64,000 bases of DNA from CAKSFT01 sp045544615 (GTDB lineage Bacteria > Bacillota > Clostridia > UBA1381). How positions within the stretch are numbered: position 1 is the stretch's first letter; every line of letters starts with the position of its first letter. This document shows positions 34,335 through 43,121 of the stretch, piece after piece. The DNA lies in NCBI GenBank assembly GCA_045544615.1, contig JAZPZI010000008.1:62001-126000 (forward strand). The letters are read 5' to 3'. The position numbers and the translations under genes are program-made. A model generated the notes under the pieces. The model did no database searches. It saw only the letters and a list, made by a program, of their open reading frames with translations, and was not told where the DNA came from.

Positions 34335-34442
34335 AGTCACCTCTATTGTTATTTTACAAAGAAATTCAGTAAAATTATTATAGTAATCTATATAATTTTA
34401 TTATATCATAGAATAAAAGAAGAGTCAAGGAGGGTGTTTGCC

Positions 34443-35738
34443 ATGAATGGCTATGTGGAAAAAGAACAGCAGCTACCGTGTATTGCCGATGTGGATGTTT
34501 TGGTCTGCGGTGGTGGACCGGCCGGAATAGGAGCAGCATTGCGTGCCGCAAGAGAAGGCACTTCGGTTATGATTGTTGAAATGGGAGGTTGCCTTGGTGG
34601 CATTGCCTCTGCCGGTATGATGTCACATTGGGGTGGTCGATCATCAAGTAAGATTATGCAGGAGCTCTTTGTCCGTTCCCGTGAAATTGATCTGGGTTAT
34701 AGTTGGATTGACGAAAATGATGCAGGCAAAAATGCTATTCCTCACGATTTGCAGATGATTGTTTTAGAAGAAATGATGAAAGAAGCCCGCGTACAAATTC
34801 TCTATTATACTTTTTGTTGCGAAGCCGTTATGGAGAATAATCGTATCATTGGTGTAACTGTACAGAATAAAAACGGTAAAGGTTTTATCAAGGCAAGATG
34901 TGTTGTGGATGCCACCGGTGACGGAGATGTGGCTGCATCGGCCGGTGTGCCATTTTTTAAGGGTAGAGAAGAAGACGGAAAAATGCAACCATGTACTTTG
35001 ATGTTCAAAGTTGGTGGAGTTGATTATAAAACTGCCGTTTTTCCGGGTAGCTTTGAAAGTACAGTAGAAACAGAAAAGGGCGAATTGCAAGCACTTGCCA
35101 AGAAACTGCTTCCATTTCCGGCAGGGCATGTTTTGCTTTACAGGCAACCGGAGCCCGATACTGTTTGCGTAAATATGACAAACGCCATCAATATAGATGG
35201 AACTGATGCAAAAAGTGTAACCGAGGGTATTTTGACATGCCGTTCTCAGATTATGGCTATTATCCGTTTTTTGCGCGAATATGTTCCCGGGTATAAAAAT
35301 TGCTGGCTTATGAGTACTGCATCCCTTATTGGTATTCGTGAAACACGCCATTTTGAGGGTTTGGAATCATTAAGTGCTGAAGACATTTTAGAAGCGAAAG
35401 TGTATGATAACTGGGTTGTACGCAGGGCACATTTTAATTTTGATGTACATAACCTTACCGGTGCCAGCCTTGACAAAACAGGAATCCAGAAAAACTGGAA
35501 ACAGAATGCGGATTATTCCATTCCTTACGGATGCCTTCTTCCTGTAAATGTGGAAGGACTTCTGCTTTCAGGACGAAATATAAGCGGTTCTCACCTTGCT
35601 CATTCCAATTTCAGGATTATGTCGGTATGTATAGCATTGGGAGAGGCCGCCGGTGCTGCAGCGGCTCTGGCTGTCAAGCAAAAAATAAATCTTCGTGATG
35701 TGGATGTAAGGAAAATACAAAAGTTGGTTGGGGAATAA
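34443..35738 (+). CDS. FAD-dependent oxidoreductase
   Basis: The 431-residue protein begins with an FAD-binding Rossmann motif 'DVDVLVCGGGPAGIGAALRAAREG', then 'GGCLGGIASAGMM', 'VVDATGDGDVAASAGVPFFKGREEDGKMQPCTLMFKVGG' (the second family motif) and the C-terminal FAD site 'LLLSGRNISGSHLAHSNFRIMSVCIALGEAAGAAAALAV'. This is the PF12831-type family, of mostly unknown substrates. The start at ATG 34443 has GGAGGGTG just upstream; the longer frame from 34170 runs through the AraC gene and is not credible. It is probably controlled by the divergent PocR/AraC regulator. Confidence 0.85.
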   Translation: MNGYVEKEQQLPCIADVDVLVCGGGPAGIGAALRAAREGTSVMIVEMGGCLGGIASAGMMSHWGGRSSSKIMQELFVRSREIDLGYSWIDENDAGKNAIPHDLQMIVLEEMMKEARVQILYYTFCCEAVMENNRIIGVTVQNKNGKGFIKARCVVDATGDGDVAASAGVPFFKGREEDGKMQPCTLMFKVGGVDYKTAVFPGSFESTVETEKGELQALAKKLLPFPAGHVLLYRQPEPDTVCVNMTNAINIDGTDAKSVTEGILTCRSQIMAIIRFLREYVPGYKNCWLMSTASLIGIRETRHFEGLESLSAEDILEAKVYDNWVVRRAHFNFDVHNLTGASLDKTGIQKNWKQNADYSIPYGCLLPVNVEGLLLSGRNISGSHLAHSNFRIMSVCIALGEAAGAAAALAVKQKINLRDVDVRKIQKLVGE

Positions 35739-35781
35739 AAGTTCTGATATTTTATTGAAAAGTTTAGTTTGCTAAAAAAAT

Positions 35782-35883
35782 AATGGCGAGAAACTAAAAG
35801 TTTTCTCGCCATTTTCAACTCTGATTTGATTTAGATTATATAGCATTATAAATCGAATCCGTTTGCGTTAGAACGACTTTTTC
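35782..35883. repeat. 102-bp direct repeat, copy 1
   Basis: It begins with a 12-bp hairpin (AATGGCGAGAAA/TTTCTCGCCATT), then an AT-rich part with TTAGATTATATAGCATTATA and ends GCGTTAGAACGACTTTTTC. Copy 2 starts exactly 200 bp downstream. It lies between the FAD oxidoreductase gene and pnp; the hairpin can terminate the oxidoreductase transcript. Confidence 0.9.
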
Positions 35884-35981
35884 AAGCATTGACATATTTC
35901 GAAAAAGGAAGTTATATTTTGTCAATTTAATTTCGTCGGCGTACATTGGTACGGTAGAAGTTAAATTGGCAAAAAGCAAGC

Positions 35982-36083
35982 AATGGCGAGAAACTAAAAG
36001 TTTTCTCGCCATTTTCTCTCTGATTTAAATTTAGATTATATAGCATTATAAATCGAATCCGCTTGCGTTAGAACGACTTTTTC
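35982..36083. repeat. 102-bp direct repeat, copy 2
   Basis: Nearly identical to copy 1, with a handful of changes, mostly just after the hairpin. It ends 11 bp before the pnp stop, so read on the minus strand it is the 3' region of pnp. The 98 bp between copies is unrelated and non-coding. Confidence 0.9.
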
Positions 36084-36093
36084 GGAATATGAT

Positions 36094-38184
36094 TTATTCC
36101 TGTTCGTTAGGGAGAGTATCCTTGTGTGACAAGCTGATTTTGCCTGTCTTTGAATCAATCTCCATAACTTTAACCATAAGGTTTTCACCAACATTTACAA
36201 CATCTTCAACCTTTTCAACACGCTTGTTTGCAAGCTTTGAGATGTGGCACAAACCATCTTTTCCAGGAAGAATTTCAACGAATGCACCGAATGCTGTAAT
36301 TGTCTTTACAACACCGTTGTAGATTTCGCCAACCTCAGGCTCCTTAACGATAAGCTCGATTGCCTTTCTTGCATTGTCGCCCGATTCCTGGTCAACTGCG
36401 AAGATGTGGATTGTACCGTCGTCCTCGATATCAATCTTTGCACCGGTGTCGGCAACGATCTTCTGAATAACCTTCCCGCCCTGACCGATAACTTCACGAA
36501 TCTTGTCAGGATCAATGTGCATTGTTGATACCTTCGGAGCATATGGTGAGAGATGGTCACGAACTTCAGGGATTGCCTTTAAGAGTACATCGTCGATGAT
36601 GTGGTATCTTGCATCACGTGTCTTTGTGAGTGCTTCCCAGATTACATCGTATGGCAAACCGTCGTTTTTGATATCAACCTGAATTGATGTGATACCCTTC
36701 TTTGTACCTGCTACCTTAAAGTCCATTTCGCCATAGAAGTCTTCCAAGCCCTGGATATCAACCATAGTTGTGAAGCCTTCATCGGTTGTGATAAGACCGC
36801 ATGAAATACCTGCAACAGGAGCCTTGATCGGAACACCTGCAGCCATAAGAGCAAGTGTAGAACCGCAGACACTACCCTGTGATGTAGAACCGTTTGAGCT
36901 CAAAACTTCAGAAACAGTTCTGATTGCATATGGGAATTCGTCCTCTGTAGGAAGTACAGGAACGAGTGAACGCTCTGCCAATGCACCGTGACCGATTTCA
37001 CGTCTTCCCGGACCTCTTGATGGCTTTGTTTCACCAACAGAGTATGATGGGAAGTTGTAGTGGTGCATATATCTCTTTGTATCGTCTTCGTCGATACCGT
37101 CTAACTTCTGCATTTCAGCCAAAGGTGCCAAGGTTGCAACTGTGAGAACCTGAGTCTGACCTCTTGTGAAAAGACCTGAACCGTGAGTTCTTGGCAAAAG
37201 GTCAACTTCAGCTGCTAAAGGTCTGATTTCATTGAGGCCTCTGCCGTCAACACGTCTGCCGTTATAGAGCCATGCTCTTACGATTTCCTTCTGCATCTTG
37301 TAGAGGATTTCGCCGATTTCGTCGCCGATTGTCGGGAATTCTTCCGAGAGCTTTTCCATGAGCTCGTCTGTGATTACGCCCATTCTCTCGTCACGTACAT
37401 TCTTGTCGTCTGTATCCAAAGCGTACTGAATCTTTTCGTATGCGATAGCCTTGATTGCATCCCAAAGCTCCTGATTTACAGTGTGTGCTTCGTAGTCAAA
37501 CTTTTCTTTGCCGATTTCAGCAGCAATGCTGTTGATGAAATCACAGAGTTCAATGATGGTCTTGTGAGCAAACTTGATGCCTTCCATCATAACCGATTCT
37601 TCAACTTCGTTTGCACCGGCTTCAATCATAACAACCTTTTCCTTTGTTCCGGCAACAGTAACGAGCATTTCTGTCTTTTCACGCTCTGCAAGAGTTGGGT
37701 TGATAACATATTTGCCGTCAACCAGACCGAGCCATACGCCACCGATTGGTCCGTTCCAAGGAATGTCTGAAATTGAGAGTGCGATTGATGTACCAATCAT
37801 AGCAGCAACTTCAGGAGGGTTATCCTGTTCAACAGAGAGAACTGTTGCAACAACAGAAACATCGTTTCTCAAATCAGCCGGGAAGAGCGGACGGATAGGT
37901 CTGTCTATAACACGGCTTGTAAGGATAGCTTTTTCTGAAGGCTTGCCTTCACGCTTTATATATCCACCAGGGATTTTACCAACAGAGTAGAGCTTTTCTT
38001 CATAGTCAACACTGAGAGGGAAGAAGTCAACGCCTTCTCTTGGTGTTCTTGATGCTGTAACGTTTACCATTACAACTGTGTCGCCGTAGCGAACCAAACA
38101 GTGTCCGTTTGTGAGCATTGCCATCTTACCGGTTTCGATAACAAGCGGTCTGCCGGCTAAAGTTGTTTCAAATACTTTAAACAT
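36094..38184 (-). CDS. pnp: Polynucleotide phosphorylase
   Basis: PNPase is a 3'-5' phosphorolytic exoribonuclease. The 696-residue protein has two RNase PH domains ('IPGGYIKREGKPSEKAILTSRVIDRPIRPLFP' near 75; 'RRVDGRGLNEIRPL' near 315; 'FPSYSVGETKPSRGPGRREIGHGALAERSL' near 385), a KH domain ('IDPDKIREVIGQGGKVIQKIVADTGAKIDIEDDGTI' near 548) and a C-terminal S1 domain ('GEIYNGVVKTITAFGAFVEILPGKDGLCHISKL' near 617). Start ATG 38184 follows AAAAGGAGAAAG. It follows rpsO, the common bacterial order. Confidence 0.97.
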   Translation of the reverse strand: MFKVFETTLAGRPLVIETGKMAMLTNGHCLVRYGDTVVMVNVTASRTPREGVDFFPLSVDYEEKLYSVGKIPGGYIKREGKPSEKAILTSRVIDRPIRPLFPADLRNDVSVVATVLSVEQDNPPEVAAMIGTSIALSISDIPWNGPIGGVWLGLVDGKYVINPTLAEREKTEMLVTVAGTKEKVVMIEAGANEVEESVMMEGIKFAHKTIIELCDFINSIAAEIGKEKFDYEAHTVNQELWDAIKAIAYEKIQYALDTDDKNVRDERMGVITDELMEKLSEEFPTIGDEIGEILYKMQKEIVRAWLYNGRRVDGRGLNEIRPLAAEVDLLPRTHGSGLFTRGQTQVLTVATLAPLAEMQKLDGIDEDDTKRYMHHYNFPSYSVGETKPSRGPGRREIGHGALAERSLVPVLPTEDEFPYAIRTVSEVLSSNGSTSQGSVCGSTLALMAAGVPIKAPVAGISCGLITTDEGFTTMVDIQGLEDFYGEMDFKVAGTKKGITSIQVDIKNDGLPYDVIWEALTKTRDARYHIIDDVLLKAIPEVRDHLSPYAPKVSTMHIDPDKIREVIGQGGKVIQKIVADTGAKIDIEDDGTIHIFAVDQESGDNARKAIELIVKEPEVGEIYNGVVKTITAFGAFVEILPGKDGLCHISKLANKRVEKVEDVVNVGENLMVKVMEIDSKTGKISLSHKDTLPNEQE

Positions 38185-38322
38185 AATCTTTCTCCTTTTC
38201 GTTTAGAATGTTTTTTGTTTTCTTCCAAAAGCAAAACATCTCAATAGCAGATAGACACAGAATCCGAAAATTCGGGTGCTCTGTTTATTTGCCACGGAAA
38301 TATTTTGCTTTATTACACAAAA

Positions 38323-38353
38323 GCAAGCGAATAACCCGAAGGTATCCGCTTGC
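38323..38353 (-). terminator. Hairpin between rpsO and pnp
   Basis: GCAAGCGGATACC-TTCG-GGTTATTCGCTTGC (minus strand), 14 nt after the rpsO stop, followed by TTTTGTG. It may act as a partial terminator or RNase processing site rather than a full stop, since pnp has no obvious own promoter in the 180-nt gap. Confidence 0.6.
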
Positions 38354-38366
38354 ATAATGTCTTTTA

Positions 38367-38633
38367 TTATTTTCTTAAGCCTAACTTAGCTACTAAAGCA
38401 CGATATCTTTCGATATCTTCTGACTTCAAGTAGTTCAAGAGGTTTCTTCTCTTACCAACCATAATCAAAAGACCTCTTCTTGAGTGGTGGTCCTTCTTGT
38501 GGAAGTTAAGGTGTTCATTGTTCAAGTGGTTGATTCTCTCTGTTAAAAGAGCGATCTGAACCTCAGGTGAACCTGTATCGCCTTCGTGAGTTGCGAAGGT
38601 TGTGATAATCTCCTGCTTGCGTTCCTTTGTCAT
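38367..38633 (-). CDS. rpsO: 30S ribosomal protein S15
   Basis: The 88-residue protein has the S15 signature 'LTERINHLNNEHLNFHKKDHHSRRGLLIMVGKRRNLLNYLK'. It binds the central domain of 16S rRNA early in small-subunit assembly. The start at ATG 38633 is set by AGGAGG 8 nt upstream; the GTG at 38642 overlaps that site. Confidence 0.97.
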   Translation of the reverse strand: MTKERKQEIITTFATHEGDTGSPEVQIALLTERINHLNNEHLNFHKKDHHSRRGLLIMVGKRRNLLNYLKSEDIERYRALVAKLGLRK

Positions 38634-38769
38634 TGCTTTCACCTCCTATTTTGTATTATCCCCACATGCCAGGGTGCCGTTGGTGAATCGAACATCACGG
38701 GCAAGGGTTAAAATAAAGTTTAAAATTTTTTCTTGTAAGCTCTCCGGCTTACCATAAGCATAACAAAAA
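38634..38769 (-). promoter_or_regulatory. Possible autoregulatory leader of rpsO
   Basis: The 136-nt gap between rpmE and rpsO contains a GTAAGC/GCTTAC hairpin (38735-38752, just after rpmE) and then a G/C-rich stretch (38656-38715) in otherwise AT-rich DNA, with short pairings such as GTGA/TCAC and CCG/CGG. S15 leaders in other bacteria fold to bind S15; the position fits, but I cannot match a known structure. Confidence 0.3.
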
Positions 38770-38970
38770 TTATTTTCTGTTGAAACGCTTGTTGAACTTT
38801 TCAACACGGCCGCCTGTATCTACAAGCTTCTGCTTACCTGTGTAGAATGGGTGACACTTTGAACAGATTTCAACCTGGATGTTTTCCTTTGTTGAACCGG
38901 TTTCGATCACTTCGCCACAAGCACATTTAATTGTTGTCTGCTTATATTCGGGATGAATTCCTTCTCTCAT
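38770..38970 (-). CDS. rpmE: 50S ribosomal protein L31 (zinc-binding form)
   Basis: The 66-residue protein has the zinc-site cysteines of the C+ form ('IKCACGEV...VEICSKCHPFYTGKQK'), not the zinc-free paralogue induced on zinc starvation. The start at ATG 38970 is preferred because AAGGAGGGA lies 8 nt upstream; the longer frame to 39003 has no such support. Confidence 0.95.
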   Translation of the reverse strand: MREGIHPEYKQTTIKCACGEVIETGSTKENIQVEICSKCHPFYTGKQKLVDTGGRVEKFNKRFNRK

Positions 38971-39018
38971 TCCTGAGTCCCTCCTTATAAGTATTTTAGC
39001 CATAAAAGACCATTTATA

Positions 39019-39047
39019 AGTATAACACGAATTATTTTAAAAATCAA
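39019..39047 (-). promoter_or_regulatory. Promoter of rpmE
   Basis: On the minus strand TTGATT (39042-39047) and TATACT (39019-39024), 17-nt spacer. Confidence 0.65.
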
Positions 39048-39106
39048 GCAAAATTTTAAAAAATTTTCTAATATGTAGATTTTATTTAAAAAAAACTTTT
39101 TTTCTA

Positions 39107-39135
39107 TTGCAAATTATGTTAATTTATTGTATAAT
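39107..39135 (+). promoter_or_regulatory. Promoter of the GH2 gene
   Basis: TTGCAA (39107-39112) and TATAAT (39130-39135), 17-nt spacer, 60 nt before the ATG at 39195. Confidence 0.65.
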
Positions 39136-39194
39136 CTATGTATAGTATTTAGAAAAAATTTAAATTATTTAATTTCGTGTAAGGAGAACGGCTT

Positions 39195-42100
39195 ATGAGA
39201 AAGGACATAATTCTAAACGGAAAATGGGACTTTATGCCTATCTTTGAAGAACAGGTACATACCCTTCCTGACAAAATTACTTATGATAAGGAAAAGATAC
39301 TCGTACCGTCGTCTTGGCGTACAAAGGACAGCGAGCATTCAAAGACAAGATATAACTGCCCGAATAATTATCTTGATAAGTATGATTACAATCTTTATGA
39401 TACACTGACCCATCCTGAAAGCTGGGATAAGGCTCCGTCGGGTGTTCTTGGAAGAATAATCGAGGTTACCGGGGAGATGAAAGCGGGAACAATTATCTTA
39501 AAGTTTGACGGTATCATGCAGACCTCGCATGTTTATTTAAACGGCAAAAAGATTGCAGACTGGAACGAGCAGTATCTTCCGCTTGCTATCGATATAACCG
39601 AGGAAGCAGTTGTTGGTGAAAACCTTATCCAGGTGCTCTGCACAGAGGCGGCGTATCACCAGATTCCGTCGGGACTTTATAAGACTTCGTCGCTTGTTGG
39701 CTCATGGTGGGGAGATTTGTGCCTTGGAATATGGCAGGATGTACATCTTCTTGTGTTGCCGAGAACTCACATTTCGGATGTTGAAATAGTAACATCGGTA
39801 AGAAATGACGGGATAAATGTTTATGTTGAAACCGAAAACTGCGAAGACGGAGTAATGGCAGTCTGCGAAATCTATGACGGTGATGAGTTGGTAAAGACCT
39901 TCTCATCGGGAGTTTTGAGAAACCAGGCTAATCTTTATGCAAAATGGGAAGACCCGATTTACTGGGATACAGAAAATCCGCACCTATATAATATGAAGGT
40001 TTTCCTAAAAGACGAAGACGAAGTCATCGATGAAAAAGGTGAGAGATTCGGCTTTAGAGAATTCTGGGCAGAAGGTCAGAACTTTATCTTAAACGGAAAG
40101 CGTATAAATTTGCGAGGCGATTCGTGGCATTTTGACGGAACAATCCAGATGACCAAGGAATATGCCTTAAACTGGTGCAGAGTCTGCAAGCAAAACGGTG
40201 CAAACAGCATCAGATACCACGCAGAACCTCATCCGTCATTCTACCTTGATGCGGCAGACGAGATGGGTATTCTGATAGTTGACGAAACCGCAATCTACGG
40301 CTCGGGAAAGAAGATTGATGCAGGACATCCTGACTATATAGCAAACTGCAGACGACATATCGCAAGACTTGCAAAGCGTGACAGAAACCATCCGTCGGTT
40401 GTTATCTGGAGCTTGCAAAACGAGTTGAGATGGGTTGACGGCAGAGATATTTACAAGCCACACGTGCCTGAATTTATCAATATATTCCACGAAAACGACC
40501 GCTCAAACCGACTTGTTTCGCTCGACGGGGATAACCGTCTTATCGATAAGGAACATACAGAAATTGCGAGTTTGCATTATAATATCGACGGAACAATCGA
40601 CCAGTGGGACAGAAAGACACCGCTCACAATCGGTGAACACGGCGGTCTTTGGTATATCACACCGCAGGACTGCAGTATGTATATCGGACTTGATGCATAC
40701 CGTGACCACGACACCTGTGCAATAGGTATGTCGGTCAAGGAGCAGATCTTTATGGAGTACGCAAGAAGAAAGGAAGTTTCAGGTATTTCGAGCTTCAACT
40801 TTGCGTTCTATTTTGCAGAGAGTATGCCTGAGGAGGATGTATATATCGGTCTTCCGGAGGAGCTGGATACACCATATCCGAAGATTGAGAAAATCAGAAA
40901 ATATGCGCTGACAATAAATAACGGTCTTTTGAAGGACTACCCGATGTATATTCCGAATGTCACCTGCAAATATGCACAAGACGGTATGCGCCCGGTAACC
41001 GTTATTCCAAGACAGTACGACAGCTCGTTCTTTGATGATGCACCTATCATCCGACTTTTGGATGTATATAACGAAACACTCGGAGAAAAAAATGTCGTAC
41101 TGAAAATCAAGGCAGTACAAAACGGCGTTGAAGTTTTTGCTGAAAATCTTGAATTTGTACAGGACGGCGGAGTAAGAGTTGAAAAGACAGTCGAGATCAT
41201 CCCGAATAAGGTTTGCGATGTCGAGATAATGAAGTTCACAATTGAACAGTATCACGACGGCTCGCTGAAATATGTACTTGAAAAAGAGTATAAGATTTAC
41301 CCATCGGCATTGAAGACAAGTGCAGTATCCGATGCACCTGCAGCGTTCTATGGCAATGAGATTGAGTATAGAACAATCAATAAGCTTTTACCTAATGCTA
41401 AAAAGCTCAGCAAAATTTCCGAGCTTTCAAACGATGTGAAGATTCTTGTAATCGGAAGCGATATTGCTGATACAGAAGCGGATATGCACAAGGCACTCTA
41501 TGACTTCACAAATGCAGGCGGAAGAATTATGATAACCGAGCAGTTCGGTTTCAGCTTTGGCGATATGACAATCAACAAGAAGAAGTTCTTGAGAGCACAT
41601 TCGAGCGATTACAGCCATCCTGTGTTTGAGGGCCTCGGAAATGATGACTTTATCTTCTGGCTCCCGGGCGTTGAAGAGGACGGCCCTGATTCGTTCATAA
41701 ACAGTGCATTTGAAAAGCCGCTGAACGGTGACTACAAGATGCTTTTGGAAGCATCATACGGTGACTTTAATATGGGCGGCGACCTCTGGTCACCAATGCT
41801 TGAATATAACAATAACTCAAACGGTGCGGTAATCGCATCACAGCTTGAGATTATGAAATATTTCGAAACAGTACCGCAGGGCGTGGTGCTTTTGAGAAAT
41901 ACATTGAAGTATCTGATCGACTATGAGAAAAAGTCGAAAAAGACAGGTGTTATGGTCGGAGCAGAAAACAAGGCATTCCTTGATAAGATTACACTCGACT
42001 ATGATGTAGCATCTGACTTTGCAGGGTATGAGCTGATAGTTGCCGATGCGGAGAGCATAAAGGGCAGAGAGGCTGATGCGAAAGCATTTGCAGATGCGGG

Positions 42101-43067
42101 CGGAAAGCTTGTAATTCTGCCGACCGACGATGCGGCAACGGTTGAGAAGATTGTCGGCAAAAAGACCGGGATTGTAAAGAGACCTACATACCACTTAAAC
42201 GCTGACTATTCGATACCTGAGGCAAAGATGCTCTCGGTTGTTGACCTGTTCGGCTTTGATAAGGTAGGAATGTCGGGAAGAGAGGTAACAAACCGCCATC
42301 TTGCATTCCACACCGCAGAGATTGACGGTGCAGAGGTTATAGCAAAGAGCGCTGAGGGTACAGTCTGGGAAGATTTGTTCATTCACAACTACCATCACGA
42401 AATCTATAAGCGTCCATTGGTTAAGTTTAACCGTGACAATAAAGAGGCGGAAAGACCGTACATTGTAAAGTCGGGGAATGTGATTTTGTCGCAGTTTATC
42501 ACAGATAAGGATGATGAAAAGGCGATAAGAATATACACAAGACTTCTTGCTAATTTGGGTGCTGAAATTTCGTATGATGCACTAAAGACTGTAAAGGGCG
42601 ACGAAAAGAACTCGATGCAGCTTATTATGGCTCTGCCATATGAGGAGTACCTTGACTATGACAGAGCGGTTGAGTATTATTCAGACCCTGAATTTTCACT
42701 CAATAACCTCGGTGAGGGACTTTTCGGCTGGATGACTCAGATTGAGCGCAAGCCTGACGGGTATCTGCATATTACCGCAAGTGCCGGCAGAACTATGCTT
42801 ATGTGTGCATTTGTTGAAACCTTAAGATGTGAGGATAAGGATTACATTATGGAGGTTGATGCAAACGGTGAGTATACACTATACCTAAATGGTGTTGTTA
42901 CAAAGCCGGGTGTTGTGCACTTAAAGTCGGGAATCAACAGATTCTTTGTTCTTGCTCACGTTGGCGATGAGGACTTAAAGCTCAGACCGGTATTCAAGAA
43001 TACCGACGGAACTTATGCAACAAACATCAGATTCCGTACAACGGTAGACGAGATTGACCCGAAATAA
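39195..43067 (+). CDS. Very large GH2-type glycoside hydrolase
   Basis: This 1290-residue protein without a signal peptide is probably cytoplasmic. Residues 1-190 form the sugar-binding jelly roll ('LNGKWDFMP', 'FDGIMQTSHVYLNGKKIADW'), about 190-295 the Ig-like domain, and about 296-600 the TIM barrel. The acid/base is Glu410 in 'SVVIWSLQNELRW' and the likely nucleophile is Glu481 in 'LTIGEHGGLW'. The remaining 700 residues hold one or more class I amidotransferase-like segments ('KILVIGSDIADTEAD...FTNAGGRIMITEQFG', about 760-790) and a C-terminal beta-rich domain. Specificity (galactosidase, glucuronidase or other) cannot be read. It is monocistronic, with its own promoter and terminator. 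Confidence 0.88.
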   Translation: MRKDIILNGKWDFMPIFEEQVHTLPDKITYDKEKILVPSSWRTKDSEHSKTRYNCPNNYLDKYDYNLYDTLTHPESWDKAPSGVLGRIIEVTGEMKAGTIILKFDGIMQTSHVYLNGKKIADWNEQYLPLAIDITEEAVVGENLIQVLCTEAAYHQIPSGLYKTSSLVGSWWGDLCLGIWQDVHLLVLPRTHISDVEIVTSVRNDGINVYVETENCEDGVMAVCEIYDGDELVKTFSSGVLRNQANLYAKWEDPIYWDTENPHLYNMKVFLKDEDEVIDEKGERFGFREFWAEGQNFILNGKRINLRGDSWHFDGTIQMTKEYALNWCRVCKQNGANSIRYHAEPHPSFYLDAADEMGILIVDETAIYGSGKKIDAGHPDYIANCRRHIARLAKRDRNHPSVVIWSLQNELRWVDGRDIYKPHVPEFINIFHENDRSNRLVSLDGDNRLIDKEHTEIASLHYNIDGTIDQWDRKTPLTIGEHGGLWYITPQDCSMYIGLDAYRDHDTCAIGMSVKEQIFMEYARRKEVSGISSFNFAFYFAESMPEEDVYIGLPEELDTPYPKIEKIRKYALTINNGLLKDYPMYIPNVTCKYAQDGMRPVTVIPRQYDSSFFDDAPIIRLLDVYNETLGEKNVVLKIKAVQNGVEVFAENLEFVQDGGVRVEKTVEIIPNKVCDVEIMKFTIEQYHDGSLKYVLEKEYKIYPSALKTSAVSDAPAAFYGNEIEYRTINKLLPNAKKLSKISELSNDVKILVIGSDIADTEADMHKALYDFTNAGGRIMITEQFGFSFGDMTINKKKFLRAHSSDYSHPVFEGLGNDDFIFWLPGVEEDGPDSFINSAFEKPLNGDYKMLLEASYGDFNMGGDLWSPMLEYNNNSNGAVIASQLEIMKYFETVPQGVVLLRNTLKYLIDYEKKSKKTGVMVGAENKAFLDKITLDYDVASDFAGYELIVADAESIKGREADAKAFADAGGKLVILPTDDAATVEKIVGKKTGIVKRPTYHLNADYSIPEAKMLSVVDLFGFDKVGMSGREVTNRHLAFHTAEIDGAEVIAKSAEGTVWEDLFIHNYHHEIYKRPLVKFNRDNKEAERPYIVKSGNVILSQFITDKDDEKAIRIYTRLLANLGAEISYDALKTVKGDEKNSMQLIMALPYEEYLDYDRAVEYYSDPEFSLNNLGEGLFGWMTQIERKPDGYLHITASAGRTMLMCAFVETLRCEDKDYIMEVDANGEYTLYLNGVVTKPGVVHLKSGINRFFVLAHVGDEDLKLRPVFKNTDGTYATNIRFRTTVDEIDPK

Positions 43068-43074
43068 CAGATAT

Positions 43075-43106
43075 AAAAAACGGATTCCATTCGGAATCCG
43101 TTTTTT
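43075..43106. terminator. Bidirectional terminator between the GH2 gene and lepA
   Basis: AAAAAACGGATTCC/GGAATCCGTTTTTT, 4-nt loop, between convergent genes. Confidence 0.9.
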
Positions 43107-43121
43107 GATGTATAAATAGCT

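Noticed and set aside
34170..34442. N-terminal extension of the FAD oxidoreductase
   Set aside because: It overlaps the divergent AraC gene and promoter; the ATG at 34443 has a strong ribosome site and starts the normal family sequence.
38656..38715. tRNA-like T-arm (GTTCGATTC) upstream of rpsO
   Set aside because: The flanking bases cannot form the five-pair T-stem, and no acceptor or anticodon arm fits; kept only as part of a possible rpsO leader.
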